A stretch of DNA of 64,000 bases from Acinetobacter sp. NCu2D-2 (lineage in GTDB: Bacteria > Pseudomonadota > Gammaproteobacteria > Pseudomonadales > Moraxellaceae): contig NZ_CP015594.1 in assembly GCF_001647675.1 (NCBI RefSeq), positions 2,674,314 to 2,738,313 on the forward strand. The letters run 5' to 3'. How positions within the stretch are numbered: the stretch's first letter is position 1; every line of letters starts with the position of its first letter. The notes under the pieces were generated by a model that had not been told where the DNA came from, did no database searches, and saw only the letters and a program-made list of their open reading frames with translations. Below, piece by piece: positions 45,853-55,275 of the stretch. Both the position numbers and the translations under genes were made by a program.

Positions 45853-46401
45853 TTATTGTGATGTCATAGGTGGTTGCAATACTTCACCACGTGGACCTAC
45901 ACCATATTTTTGACCTAATGATTGCAAGATTAAACGGGCATCAAAAGCATCATCAGGTTGTTTTTTTTCTTTAAAACATTGAATGGTATAAGAAACTTGA
46001 GCAGGTTCCAAGGTTACTGTGTACGGCGCTTCATAAAAAGGATTTGACCAATAATAAGGTGATCTTCGGTACATACCATATGGCGGGAAATTGTTTTGTG
46101 GATAGACAATTGCTTGTCGCGCAGGTTTTTGCGCTTGATTGCTTGGATCATCTATCACTTTAAAAAATTGGAATCCATTTTGTACGGTAATTTGCGCTGA
46201 CTTTAATAATGCAATTTCTTCGGCAGTGCCCAGGCTCATATTTGGTCGTGCTGTAAAACTGACCCGATAACTGTTTTGATTCAGGGGTGTTGCAGTAAAT
46301 TGACCAAGTTGATCAAAAGTTAAGGGTTTTGTTGGCGTAGAAGCACATCCTGACAAACCGATTAGGGCTGCAGTGCAAAGCCCTAGCATCACTTTTTTCA
46401 T
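45853..46401 (-). CDS. CC0125/CC1285-like lipoprotein
   Basis: This 182-aa lipoprotein has leader MKKVMLGLCTAALIGLSGCA (lipobox LSGC). The mature part has the block SYRVSFTARPNMSLGTAEE and ALLKSAQITVQNGFQFFKV found in the CC0125/CC1285 lipoprotein family, then a Pro/Tyr-rich stretch. An AAAGGAG site precedes it. The role is unknown; an envelope location is expected. It sits 13 bases upstream of the DUF445 gene and may be co-transcribed with it. Confidence 0.8.
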   Translation of the reverse strand: MKKVMLGLCTAALIGLSGCASTPTKPLTFDQLGQFTATPLNQNSYRVSFTARPNMSLGTAEEIALLKSAQITVQNGFQFFKVIDDPSNQAQKPARQAIVYPQNNFPPYGMYRRSPYYWSNPFYEAPYTVTLEPAQVSYTIQCFKEKKQPDDAFDARLILQSLGQKYGVGPRGEVLQPPMTSQ

Positions 46402-46444
46402 CTGATGTCTCCTTTAAATGATAAATCTCATGGCATTAAATTTG

Positions 46445-46984
46445 TTAAAAACTACTGTTGGGTTGTTTGAGAAACTCAATTTCATCAGGTGTGGACTCGC
46501 GTCCTAAAATAGCATTACGGTGTGGGTAACGACCAAAGCGATCAATAATCACCTTATGCTTTTTCTCAAACTCTAAATTGGTTTCATTGCCCAATCGTTG
46601 AAATAGTTTTAACGCGAACTCATGAATGAGTTTGGACTCACTATGCATAAAGGGCATATATAAAAATGAGCGTTGCTCAGGACTGAGTTGCTGATCGAGC
46701 TTTAAACTAATTGCTTCTTGTGCCAAAGCTAAAGCCAGTCCATCTTGTGCAAAGGCTTGAGCGGTATCTCGATAGATATTTCTTGAAAATTGATCAAGCA
46801 CGATGATCTCAGCCAAGCGTCCTTCAGCGCTTTTACGCCATGACCATAACTCGGCTTGTGCTGCTTGAGCCAAGACTTGACCAAATTGTGATGTAAGTTT
46901 TTGGTCGAATTCTATGCTCTTGGCAAACCAATGAGGTTCAGTTTCAGTGCTAAACCAAAATTTTAAAATATCTTCATAATTCAT
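46445..46984 (-). CDS. DUF924-family protein
   Basis: This 179-aa soluble protein is predicted to be all-helical (TPR-like). Family blocks are ILKFWF at the N-terminus, EIIVLDQFSRNIYRDTAQAFAQD, FLYMPFMHSES and FGRYPHRNAILGRESTPDE. The function is unknown across the family. The full domain is present, with no signal peptide. Confidence 0.88.
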   Translation of the reverse strand: MNYEDILKFWFSTETEPHWFAKSIEFDQKLTSQFGQVLAQAAQAELWSWRKSAEGRLAEIIVLDQFSRNIYRDTAQAFAQDGLALALAQEAISLKLDQQLSPEQRSFLYMPFMHSESKLIHEFALKLFQRLGNETNLEFEKKHKVIIDRFGRYPHRNAILGRESTPDEIEFLKQPNSSF

Positions 46985-47195
46985 AATGGTTACAACTTGT
47001 TAGCATTTATTTGTTAATAAAATCACAAATTTCACATGTCTTATAGAGAAAGATTGTGTTAAAAATTTGCCAAATTAAAAGTCGATGATTTGCTTGAAAT
47101 CTAGACAGCGTGTCATGTCTGACTGCGAAATCAAGTTATACTCATATAAACTGATGATTTTATTTTAATAGTGTATCCCATTAAGCGAGATTGTA

Positions 47196-48773
47196 ATGAG
47201 TCAACTGGAATCGACCACTCAAGATGTATTGCCAAATTGGGTAGATTCGTCGCTCCTGAAAGGAATGCTGCGCGGTATTGAACGAGAAAGCCTGCGTATG
47301 CAAAGCAACGGTTTTCTATCGCAATCGCAACATCCTAAAAGTTTAGGTTCTGCACTGACTCATCCACATATCACGACGGACTATTCTGAAGCGTTGATGG
47401 AGTTTATTACTCCGCCAAAAGACAGCATTAAAAAAGCACTCGATTACTTAATGGATATCCATGCTGTTGCCAATCAGCATCTAGAAAATGACGAAAAACT
47501 TTGGCCTATGTCGATGCCATGTATGCTCGATAGCAGTGATGATCGTATTCCATTGGCACAATATGGCACATCCAATATCGGTCTATTTAAGACCTTATAT
47601 CGTCGTGGTTTAGGGGTTCGTTATGGTCGCCGTATGCAGACCATTTCAGGGGTACATTATAATTTATCGTTCCCAGATGAACTCTTTGAAGCGCTGCAAG
47701 CTCAAGAACAAGATAAAAAATTAAAAGCACTGAGCCTGCAAGATTATCGTAGCGAACGCTATATGGGCTTAATTCGAAACTTTATTCGTTTAACGCCATT
47801 GGTGATGTTCTTGATCGGAGCGAGTCCTGCAGTATGCCAATGCTTTATGGTTGGTCGTGACCATCATCTACTACCATTGGTGAAAGGCACGCTTTATTCG
47901 CCGTATGCGACTGCACTGCGTATGGGACGTTTTGGTTATCAAAACTCAGCGCAAAAACAATTGGGCATTCATTACAACAATCTGAAAGATTATTTAAAAG
48001 GTTTGCAAAAAGCGGTGAAAACCTCTTATAAACCATTTAAACATTTAGGTCTAAAAGATCAAAACGGTGAGCCGATTCAGATTAATGACCACGTACTGCA
48101 GATTGAAAATGAGTACTACAGTCTAGTACGTCCAAAACAAGTGCCGCAGGCAGGGGAAACACCATCTCAAGCGCTTGCAAATCGCGGTATCGGTTATGTT
48201 GAGCTTCGTGCGGTAGACGTGAACCCATATAGCCCGATTGGGATTAATGAAGACACGGCGGGTTTCTTAGAAATCGTGGCGCTGTATTGTTTATTGCAAG
48301 ACAGTCCTGCATTACTCAGTGATGAGCAAGATGTGATTGAGCAAAACCAAGCGGAAGTCGTCAACCGTGGTCGCGCACCTAATGTTGAAATGATTGAAAA
48401 TGGTCAGTCTTATCCAATTGAAGATTGGTGTGCCATGTATTTAAAACGTATGCAGCCTTTAGCTAAACTTTTGGATGCGACATACGAGACAGACCTCTAT
48501 GCAAATGCATTAAATACCATGCAAACCCGCGTAGATGAAGTGGATGCCACTTTGTCAGCCTTAATGGTGGGTGATACACGTGAACATGGTGGTATGTGGC
48601 ATTTTGGACAAATGTTGGCACAACAACATACTGCAGTATATGCTCAGCATCAGTTGAGTGCTGAAACAGCCGCGTATTTCAAACAGGCTGCTAAAGCATC
48701 TATTCAACAGCAACAACAACTTGAGCAAGATCAAAGCATCAGTTTTGAAGAATACTTAGCTCAATTCCAATAA
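47196..48773 (+). CDS. gshA: Glutamate--cysteine ligase
   Basis: This 525-aa class I enzyme performs the first step of glutathione synthesis. Motifs: GIERESLRMQ near residue 30, HPHITTDYSEALMEFITPP (in part), SGVHYNLSFPD, GYVELRAVDVNPYSPIGI. The length matches E. coli GshA (518 aa). It is followed after 21 bases by dsbB, so the two thiol-redox genes may be co-transcribed. Confidence 0.95.
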   Translation: MSQLESTTQDVLPNWVDSSLLKGMLRGIERESLRMQSNGFLSQSQHPKSLGSALTHPHITTDYSEALMEFITPPKDSIKKALDYLMDIHAVANQHLENDEKLWPMSMPCMLDSSDDRIPLAQYGTSNIGLFKTLYRRGLGVRYGRRMQTISGVHYNLSFPDELFEALQAQEQDKKLKALSLQDYRSERYMGLIRNFIRLTPLVMFLIGASPAVCQCFMVGRDHHLLPLVKGTLYSPYATALRMGRFGYQNSAQKQLGIHYNNLKDYLKGLQKAVKTSYKPFKHLGLKDQNGEPIQINDHVLQIENEYYSLVRPKQVPQAGETPSQALANRGIGYVELRAVDVNPYSPIGINEDTAGFLEIVALYCLLQDSPALLSDEQDVIEQNQAEVVNRGRAPNVEMIENGQSYPIEDWCAMYLKRMQPLAKLLDATYETDLYANALNTMQTRVDEVDATLSALMVGDTREHGGMWHFGQMLAQQHTAVYAQHQLSAETAAYFKQAAKASIQQQQQLEQDQSISFEEYLAQFQ

Positions 48774-48794
48774 AAAAATATTTGAGGATTTCGC

Positions 48795-49322
48795 ATGCGA
48801 GCAGGCTATCGCTTTGTCAGTGCTGCACTATTTTTAGCGTCTGTGCTTGGAATGGCATTCGCTTTGTTTTTAGAACATGTGCAAGGTTTAGAGCCTTGCC
48901 CATTGTGTATTTTTCAGCGTATTGGATTGATTGGTTTAGGCATTATTTCCTTAGTGGCATTGCTGCATCATCCAAAATCCAATATCGGCAAACGTATTTA
49001 TGCATTGCTCGCAAGTTTAAGTATTCTATGGTCAGCAGGTGTGGCTGCACGTCATGTTTGGCTGCAAAACTTACCACCGGATAAAGTACCAAGCTGTGGT
49101 CCTGGTCTGGAATACTGGGTGGAAACCTTGCCGATGAAAGCTGTGTTTGAGCAAGTGCTGACCGGTTCAGGCGAATGTGCAAAAGTGGATTGGACCTTCC
49201 TGGGGCAGTCGCTACCTGTATGGTCGTTGATCTTCTTTAGCATTTTATTCATTGTGTGCTTATGGCAGCTATTCCGCCGTTATGAAGATGCGCCGGTTCA
49301 GCGTCTTCGAGACAAATACTGA
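48795..49322 (+). CDS. dsbB: Disulfide bond formation protein DsbB
   Basis: This 175-aa inner-membrane protein with four helices reoxidises DsbA and passes electrons to quinone. The first cysteine pair is CPLC (LEPCPLCIFQR). The second pair lies in the periplasmic loop (PSCGPGLEYW and GSGECAKVDW). GAGG precedes the ATG at 48795. The terminator just downstream has been split by IS copy 2. Confidence 0.94.
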   Translation: MRAGYRFVSAALFLASVLGMAFALFLEHVQGLEPCPLCIFQRIGLIGLGIISLVALLHHPKSNIGKRIYALLASLSILWSAGVAARHVWLQNLPPDKVPSCGPGLEYWVETLPMKAVFEQVLTGSGECAKVDWTFLGQSLPVWSLIFFSILFIVCLWQLFRRYEDAPVQRLRDKY

Positions 49323-49384
49323 TACAAAAAAAGCCCTCATATGAGTAATGCCAGTCAGTTAAGCAAAAAAAGTTAAAATACTGT

Positions 49385-49416
49385 AAAAAGAGCGTATGTA
49401 AATACGCTCTTTTTTT
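49385..49416 (+). terminator. Terminator inside the IS left end (copy 2)
   Basis: AAAAAGAGCGTA/TACGCTCTTTTT and a T run abutting the transposase ATG. It can stand in for the split dsbB terminator. Confidence 0.85.
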
Positions 49417-50721
49417 ATGAATTTATCTCAGAATTTAGATTTAACATTAAAACAAACCCTACCTTCACTTTCACAATTCAGTGAATTGATTGATTTAAAC
49501 TGGATTGAAGATTGCTTAAACCAAACAGGTAAAGCATCAATTCGAAAAAGAAAACTGCCTGCTGAACATGTTGTTTGGCTGGTAATCGGACTTGCTCTAT
49601 TTCGAAATCAACCGATTTGGTATGTGGTTCAACAATTGCAACTTGTTTTCGGTACGGCAGAATACTGTGTACCGAGTGCATCCGTACAAGCAAGACAGCG
49701 CTTAGGCTTAGAGCCCATGAGTGCTTTATTTTCGACATTAAGTCAGGCATGGTTTAAAGACTCACAACAACAATATAGCAACTTTCACGGTCTATGCGTT
49801 TGTGCTGTAGATGGTGTGGTTTGGTCTATGCCTCATACAGAAGAAAACTTTAAGCACTTTGGTTCATCCAAAGGCAAAACAGCAGCTACCCCTTACCCAC
49901 AAGTCAGAGCGACTTGCCTGGTGAATACCAATACACATGAAATGATTGATGCCCAAATTGGCAGTATGGATCAAGGTGAATTAACCTTAGCCAGTCAATT
50001 AAAAGCACCAGTTCGCAGTATTACCCTATTTGATCGTGCTTACTTCTCTGCTGATTTTTTAGTGAGTTGGCAATCTCAGGCAGAAGAGAGTCATTGGTTG
50101 ATGCGAGCAAAGGACAACCTGCGTTATGAAGTGATTCATCATAATGCGGCCCATGACTTTCAGATCAAAATGCCTGTTTCAGCAAGAGCAAAAAAGATAA
50201 ATCCGTCATTGGGTGACTATTGGGAAGCACGTTTAATTGAAGTTGAATATGCAGGAAAAATAAGACGTTACATTACATCATTAACAGATTCTGAAGTTTA
50301 TCCATTCAAAGACCTTGCAATGCTTTATATCCAGCGTTGGGAAATAGAAATGTGTTATCGGGAAATTAAAAGTGATTTACAGGATGCAAGAATTTTAAGA
50401 AGCAAACAACCTGATTTGGTCTATCAAGAATTGTGGGGGGTATTTATTGCTTATAATATCTTAAGAAGACAGATGAGGTTTATCGCTGAACATGCAAAGG
50501 TGAGTCCTTTAAGGATCAGTTTCCATATTGCATCTATGAGTATTATCAATATCTTAAGGCACACACCTTTAGAATCAGCAGGAAATCTACCCAAACATTT
50601 AGCACAATTATTTGAACAATCTAAAATATTTGTATTACCTGAAAAAAGGCAAAGGCAATGTCCGCGAGTAGTGAAAATTAAAGCACAAAAATATCCAAGA
50701 AAATGCCAGTCAATTTCTTAA
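49417..50721 (+). CDS. IS4-family transposase, full length
   Basis: This 434-aa DDE transposase has an N-terminal IS4 domain (about 15-110) followed by the catalytic core: first Asp in CAVDGVVWSMP, second Asp in ITLFDRAYFSADF and Glu in the signature YIQRWEIEMCYREIKSDLQ (Y-R-E-K pattern). The G6 run near 50435-50440 is intact, giving the C-terminal 90 residues that copy 1 loses. The start has no Shine-Dalgarno because a terminator T-run sits directly in front of it. Confidence 0.95.
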   Translation: MNLSQNLDLTLKQTLPSLSQFSELIDLNWIEDCLNQTGKASIRKRKLPAEHVVWLVIGLALFRNQPIWYVVQQLQLVFGTAEYCVPSASVQARQRLGLEPMSALFSTLSQAWFKDSQQQYSNFHGLCVCAVDGVVWSMPHTEENFKHFGSSKGKTAATPYPQVRATCLVNTNTHEMIDAQIGSMDQGELTLASQLKAPVRSITLFDRAYFSADFLVSWQSQAEESHWLMRAKDNLRYEVIHHNAAHDFQIKMPVSARAKKINPSLGDYWEARLIEVEYAGKIRRYITSLTDSEVYPFKDLAMLYIQRWEIEMCYREIKSDLQDARILRSKQPDLVYQELWGVFIAYNILRRQMRFIAEHAKVSPLRISFHIASMSIINILRHTPLESAGNLPKHLAQLFEQSKIFVLPEKRQRQCPRVVKIKAQKYPRKCQSIS

Positions 50722-50752
50722 CTGACTGGCATTACTCATATGAGGGCTTTTT

Positions 50753-52084
50753 TTAGGTTAATGCAATGCCTTCAAGGCTTTCCAAATCCATCATATATTC
50801 ATGGATTTGATCATCGTCTTGATCTTCTGCACTTGGATAGAACCAGCGTGCGATTTGTTCAGCCACACTTGGGTGGTACTGAATATCAAAATGATTCAAT
50901 CCATAAAAAATTGCTTTATGAGATTCTGGAATTTTCAGCTCGAAGCGCGGATTAGGATGTTCACCCAAAGCACTTTTCACACTCACCAAATAATCACCGA
51001 TGACATTTAAAGTGCGGTTATGCCTATTTTGAAATTCAATCGTACCCGCAACAAGATAGGCATTGATATGAGATGGAATAGGCGCAGGTTTACGGTTGTC
51101 ATCCATAAAGCCTATACGCACATCATTGTGCTCCCAGTCATCATCACGCACGCTGCCATGACGTAAATCTAAGATGCCATTACTGCGGATATTTACCACA
51201 TGACCGACAATTTTCATAAATGGGAATTGCCCCAGTTTTTCTTGCAGGCTAAAACCGAAACGTTCCAATACAGCCCCATGATGTGGTGAACCCAAGCACA
51301 CGATATTATGAACCATAGACACCCATGGATAGACATTTTGCTTGCCGTAAAACAGGGCACTACGTGACACCAATCCACCCATACTGTGACCAATTAAATC
51401 AAAGCCAGTAATTTTAGGATTACGATTCAACAGGTCTTGTAAAGTATTGGCAAGGCTACGCCCATTGGCAGAAATGCGTCGACCTGTATTGTAGTTCAGA
51501 TACAACATGGTGTTGTGATCACGCTGAGATAACAGCTTTTCACCAATGCCTTCATATTTGTTGTTTGACCAATCTAAATGGTTCATACACAAGCCATGGA
51601 CAAAGATGGTCACGCGTCCTGAAAGTTCACCTTTTTGTAGGCTGCCATAATGGTCATACAGACACATCGGTAATGCCATTGGGTTTTGATCACGCAGCAA
51701 GTAATCGCCAATTACACCATTTAAAGCACCCACCAGAAAGTGCAGCGTTGGGGTTAAAGGTTTGTCATGTAATTTTGGAAATTTTTCGATAATCCCACGT
51801 AGACTTGGTGCCACCAACGTATTGCCATAGTGGAAAATCATGTCATAAGACATTTGATACAGCTTGGTGATATAGGGAATATTCTGCAGCTTCTTAGAGT
51901 TTTGTTCACTCAGACCAAACACACTCATCAAAATTTCACGTTGAATGGTCTTGATCAGCTCTTGTACTACATCACTAAAACGCATGGTGACCAGCTGTGC
52001 CAAGCCTTCAAGCACATCGGCCTGACTCGGAGGTGTACGGTCCCATTTACAATAGGTTTCATGCAACGGAGTTAAGCTTGGCAT
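50753..52084 (-). CDS. Alpha/beta hydrolase, lipase-like (PGAP1-type)
   Basis: This 443-aa soluble protein has an N-terminal helical region of about 140 residues. A lipase-type alpha/beta-hydrolase core follows: oxyanion region VTIFVHGLCMNHLDW, nucleophile elbow GHSMGGLVSRSA, and a likely catalytic His in GLNHFDIQYHPSVA. No signal peptide is seen, so it is probably cytosolic or membrane-associated; its substrate is unknown. The C-terminus is strongly acidic. It once shared a bidirectional terminator with dsbB, now interrupted by IS copy 2. Confidence 0.82.
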   Translation of the reverse strand: MPSLTPLHETYCKWDRTPPSQADVLEGLAQLVTMRFSDVVQELIKTIQREILMSVFGLSEQNSKKLQNIPYITKLYQMSYDMIFHYGNTLVAPSLRGIIEKFPKLHDKPLTPTLHFLVGALNGVIGDYLLRDQNPMALPMCLYDHYGSLQKGELSGRVTIFVHGLCMNHLDWSNNKYEGIGEKLLSQRDHNTMLYLNYNTGRRISANGRSLANTLQDLLNRNPKITGFDLIGHSMGGLVSRSALFYGKQNVYPWVSMVHNIVCLGSPHHGAVLERFGFSLQEKLGQFPFMKIVGHVVNIRSNGILDLRHGSVRDDDWEHNDVRIGFMDDNRKPAPIPSHINAYLVAGTIEFQNRHNRTLNVIGDYLVSVKSALGEHPNPRFELKIPESHKAIFYGLNHFDIQYHPSVAEQIARWFYPSAEDQDDDQIHEYMMDLESLEGIALT

Positions 52085-52335
52085 CTGATCCTATCCCTCA
52101 AATGAATGCGCGAACAGACATCTTTCTTTTTAAGGCGCTTCGCGGTATAAATTCTTTTATCTTCGATATTTAATGAAATGCATGTTCGAATGCTTTTAAA
52201 ATACCGATGATTGCGACATTGCACGGTTTTTTTTGTCTAACAATGTCACCATTAAAACAAATTAATTAATGTGACCCATGTCTCATATATAAGATAAAAA
52301 ATGGTCAAATTCTATACTTTTTTGTTAATTAGCAG

Positions 52336-52929
52336 ATGAATGTCATATATCTACATGGCTTTAATAGCAGTGCGCTGTCTGTAAAAGGTCAGTTGTTAAA
52401 AAAATATTGTGAGCATAATCATGATATTAAAGTTCATTTGCCCGATTTAAATATGTCGCCTAAAGCTGCGATTCAACAGGTTTCACAGCTCATCGAATCG
52501 ATGAATGACGTGGCTTTAGTCGGAAGTAGTTTAGGTGGATTTTATGCGACACATTTGGTCGCAAAGCATCATGTGCCTGCTGTTTTGATTAATCCAGCTG
52601 TGCGACCATGGCAGTTGTTTCGAGAATTATTTGATGTGGTTTTACCTTATCAGGTACATCCAAATTGGTCCTTGGATGAAACAGATCTTGAACAACTCGA
52701 AGCATTGGCACTGCCAACTGCACAAGATGCAGACAAAATTTTGGTCTTGTTACAACAAGGCGATGAAGTTTTGGATTATCGTGATGCACAACGCTATTAT
52801 AGTGCTGCTCATCCACCTGCGAGAATCATAACGGAAGCCTATGGTTCACATGGTATGGATGATTTTGCGGATAAAATTCCGTTGGTCTTACAGTTTTTAT
52901 TGGACTGCATAAAAAAGGAAACCGAATAA
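52336..52929 (+). CDS. yqiA: YqiA-type esterase
   Basis: This 197-aa small alpha/beta hydrolase of the UPF0227/YqiA family has the N-terminus NVIYLHGFNSSALSVKGQLL, the nucleophile elbow VGSSLGGFYATHL and a C-terminal GSHGMDDF His. It acts on short acyl esters in E. coli. It lies one base before parE, the same order as E. coli yqiA-parE, which supports the assignment. Confidence 0.9.
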   Translation: MNVIYLHGFNSSALSVKGQLLKKYCEHNHDIKVHLPDLNMSPKAAIQQVSQLIESMNDVALVGSSLGGFYATHLVAKHHVPAVLINPAVRPWQLFRELFDVVLPYQVHPNWSLDETDLEQLEALALPTAQDADKILVLLQQGDEVLDYRDAQRYYSAAHPPARIITEAYGSHGMDDFADKIPLVLQFLLDCIKKETE

Positions 52930-52930
52930 C

Positions 52931-54811
52931 GTGTCTCAATATACGGCTCAATCTCTTGAAGTTTTATCAGGTCTGGATCCGGTACGTCGTCGTCCGGGTA
53001 TGTATACCGATACCACTCGTCCGAACCATTTGGCGCAGGAAGTGATTGATAATGCTGTCGATGAGGCACTTGCAGGGCATGCCAACAAAATTACCGTCAC
53101 GGTGTATAAAGATGGCTCATTGTCTGTGGAAGACAACGGTCGTGGTATGCCAGTCGATATTCACCCTGAATATGGACAAAGCGGTATCGAAATTATTCTG
53201 ACTAAGCTGCATGCCGGTGGTAAGTTTAGTACCGATAACTACCAATTCTCAGGTGGTTTGCATGGCGTAGGTATTTCGGTTGTCAACGCATTATCGACAC
53301 GTGTTGAAGTCGCGGTACAGCGTCAGGGTAACCTTTATAAAATGGCCTTTGAACACGGTGAACCGACAGGGCCACTTGAAGTGTTGGAAGGCAAATGCGC
53401 CAAACGAGCAACTGGTACTACCGTACAATTCTGGCCAGAAGCAAAATATTTCGATTCACCGAAATTCGCACTGAAAGCCCTTAAACATAATTTAAAAGCT
53501 AAAGCCGTACTTGCAGCGGGTCTACAAATTAACTATGTCGATCAAATCAATGATGAGAAGATCACATGGCAGTTTGAAAATGGTCTGGTTGACTATTTGA
53601 TGGATGAACTCCAAGACCGTGAAATTATTCCTGCGCCTGCTTTTGTCGCAACCGGTGAAGCAGAGCGTGCCAGCGCTGAGTTTGCCATTTGTTGGAATGT
53701 CGAAGGCGGTGAAAGTATTCAAGAATCCTATGTGAACTTGATTCCAACTGCGCAAGGCGGTACACATGTCAACGGTTTACGTTCGGGCGTGACCGATGCG
53801 ATGCGTGAGTTCTGCGAATTACGTAATTTATTGCCACGTAATATGAAACTCTCAGCAGAAGATGTCTGGGATGGCGTGAACTATATCTTGTCACTCAAAT
53901 TCCAGGAACCGCAATTCTCAGGTCAAACCAAAGAACGTCTTTCAAGTCGTGAAGCCTCAGGCATTGTTCAAAATATTGCTAAAGATGCCTTTGCACTGTG
54001 GCTGAATCAAAATTCTGACATTGCCATGCAATTGGCAGAAATGGCAATTTCCAAAGCGGGTCGACGTTTAAAAGCAGCGAAAAAAGTAGAACGTAAAAAG
54101 ATTGTTGCAGGGCCAACCTTACCGGGTAAATTGTCAGATTGCGTCGGGCATGAGCTGGATCAATCTGAACTGTTTATTGTGGAAGGGGATTCTGCGGGTG
54201 GTTCGGCAAAACAAGCGCGTGATAAAAACTTCCAAGCGATTATGCCGATTCGCGGTAAGATTTTAAACACGTGGGAAGTCTCTTCAGATGAAGTTTTAGC
54301 TTCTCAGGAAGTGCATAACATTGCGATTGCGATTGGTGTCGATCCAGGTTCAGATGATTTATCAGAACTGCGTTACGGCAAAATCTGTATTCTTGCCGAT
54401 GCCGATTCGGATGGTCTGCATATTGCGACCTTGCTGTGTGCGTTATTCGTGAAACATTTCCCTGCGTTGGTTGAGGAAGGGCATTTGTTCGTGGCGATGC
54501 CACCGTTATTCCGTATCGATGACAACAAAGATGTCCATTACGCATTGGATGAAGACGAACTAAATGGCATTTTGAAAAAATGTAAAACCAAAAATCCGCA
54601 AATCACACGATTTAAAGGTTTAGGTGAAATGAATGCCAGTCAACTGCGTGAAACTACACTTGATCCAAATACCCGCCGTCTTGTACAGCTCGATTTAGAC
54701 GACTTGCAATTTACTTCAGGTTTATTGGATAAGTTACTTGCGAAAAAACGTGCCAGCGATCGTAAAGACTGGTTAGAGCAAAAAGGTAATTTGGCCGATT
54801 TAGTGGTTTAA
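52931..54811 (+). CDS. parE: DNA topoisomerase IV subunit B
   Basis: This 626-aa GHKL-type ATPase subunit decatenates chromosomes with ParC. The ATP site is in EVIDNAVDEALAG, DNGRGMPVDIHP and GGLHGVGISVVNALS. The TOPRIM domain has EGDSAGGSAKQARD and the DADSDG motif. The C-terminal block IQRFKGLGEMN-type reads ITRFKGLGEMNASQL. GTG start, directly after yqiA. Full length. Confidence 0.95.
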   Translation: MSQYTAQSLEVLSGLDPVRRRPGMYTDTTRPNHLAQEVIDNAVDEALAGHANKITVTVYKDGSLSVEDNGRGMPVDIHPEYGQSGIEIILTKLHAGGKFSTDNYQFSGGLHGVGISVVNALSTRVEVAVQRQGNLYKMAFEHGEPTGPLEVLEGKCAKRATGTTVQFWPEAKYFDSPKFALKALKHNLKAKAVLAAGLQINYVDQINDEKITWQFENGLVDYLMDELQDREIIPAPAFVATGEAERASAEFAICWNVEGGESIQESYVNLIPTAQGGTHVNGLRSGVTDAMREFCELRNLLPRNMKLSAEDVWDGVNYILSLKFQEPQFSGQTKERLSSREASGIVQNIAKDAFALWLNQNSDIAMQLAEMAISKAGRRLKAAKKVERKKIVAGPTLPGKLSDCVGHELDQSELFIVEGDSAGGSAKQARDKNFQAIMPIRGKILNTWEVSSDEVLASQEVHNIAIAIGVDPGSDDLSELRYGKICILADADSDGLHIATLLCALFVKHFPALVEEGHLFVAMPPLFRIDDNKDVHYALDEDELNGILKKCKTKNPQITRFKGLGEMNASQLRETTLDPNTRRLVQLDLDDLQFTSGLLDKLLAKKRASDRKDWLEQKGNLADLVV

Positions 54812-54829
54812 AAGCGTAATGGTTTAGAT

Positions 54830-54858
54830 AAAAAAGCCCGCACAATGCGGGCTTTTTT
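54830..54858. terminator. Bidirectional terminator between parE and fmdB
   Basis: AAAAAAGCCCGC-ACAAT-GCGGGCTTTTTT. Confidence 0.92.
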
Positions 54859-54868
54859 ATATTCAGAA

Positions 54869-55165
54869 TTAGACATCGCATAAAGAACAATTTACGCCGC
54901 GGCAATTATGTAAAACCGAGCTGCGTGCGCTATTTTTATTGGTGCCCGGACCCTCAACCAGTGGGCCAGCAAGCTGTTCAGCACCAGAAGATGGTCGCCA
55001 TTTTGTTTTCATATTAATTTGCTGATGACCTGTAATCATCGGTTTTGCCAAAGTTTGTTGTTTGCAGTATTGGCATTCAATGGTATCCGTTGAAATGCGT
55101 GCAATCGGTACACGTTGTTCAAAAATCCCTTCGCAATGTTCACAGCGGAAATCATATAACGGCAT
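54869..55165 (-). CDS. fmdB: FmdB-family zinc-ribbon regulator
   Basis: This 98-aa protein starts MPLYDFRCEHCEGIFEQRVP and has two CxxC pairs (CEHC and CQYC), the FmdB zinc ribbon. A third Cys-rich tail is CRGVNCSLCDV. In Methylophilus, FmdB is a regulatory protein of the formamidase genes; here it also sits next to fmdA. The strong GAGGAG site fixes the start at 55165. A hairpin terminator lies between it and fmdA, so it may be separately expressed. Confidence 0.88.
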   Translation of the reverse strand: MPLYDFRCEHCEGIFEQRVPIARISTDTIECQYCKQQTLAKPMITGHQQINMKTKWRPSSGAEQLAGPLVEGPGTNKNSARSSVLHNCRGVNCSLCDV

Positions 55166-55204
55166 TTCTGTACTCCTCAATGACGAAGGTTTAGAATTAA
55201 AAAG

Positions 55205-55241
55205 CCGAGTAGCCGAAGGCTTTGGGTTGATGGCTACTCGG
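55205..55241 (-). terminator. fmdA terminator
   Basis: A 10-bp stem CCGAGTAGCC/GGCTACTCGG with a 17-nt loop, followed on the minus strand by CTTTTTAATT. Confidence 0.75.
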
Positions 55242-55275
55242 TGCGAAGCTCAAGTTAAAAACAACAATTTAAAGC

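Larger units (their letters stand above)
49346..50734 (+). mobile_element. IS4-group insertion sequence, copy 2 (intact), 1389 bp
   Basis: It has the same 18-bp terminal repeats as copy 1 and, as far as can be read, an identical body apart from one extra G. The 10-bp target duplication is CTCATATGAG (49336-49345 and 50735-50744), a perfect palindrome. Removing the IS restores the terminator GCCCTCATATGAGGGC with A7 and T7 flanks between dsbB and the lipase gene. Copy-to-copy identity shows recent transposition. Confidence 0.96.

Noticed and set aside
32687..50734. Composite transposon formed by the two IS4-group copies
   Set aside because: Both copies are in the same orientation, but each has its own matching target duplication, and the 15 kb between them is ordinary housekeeping DNA, so they are independent insertions.
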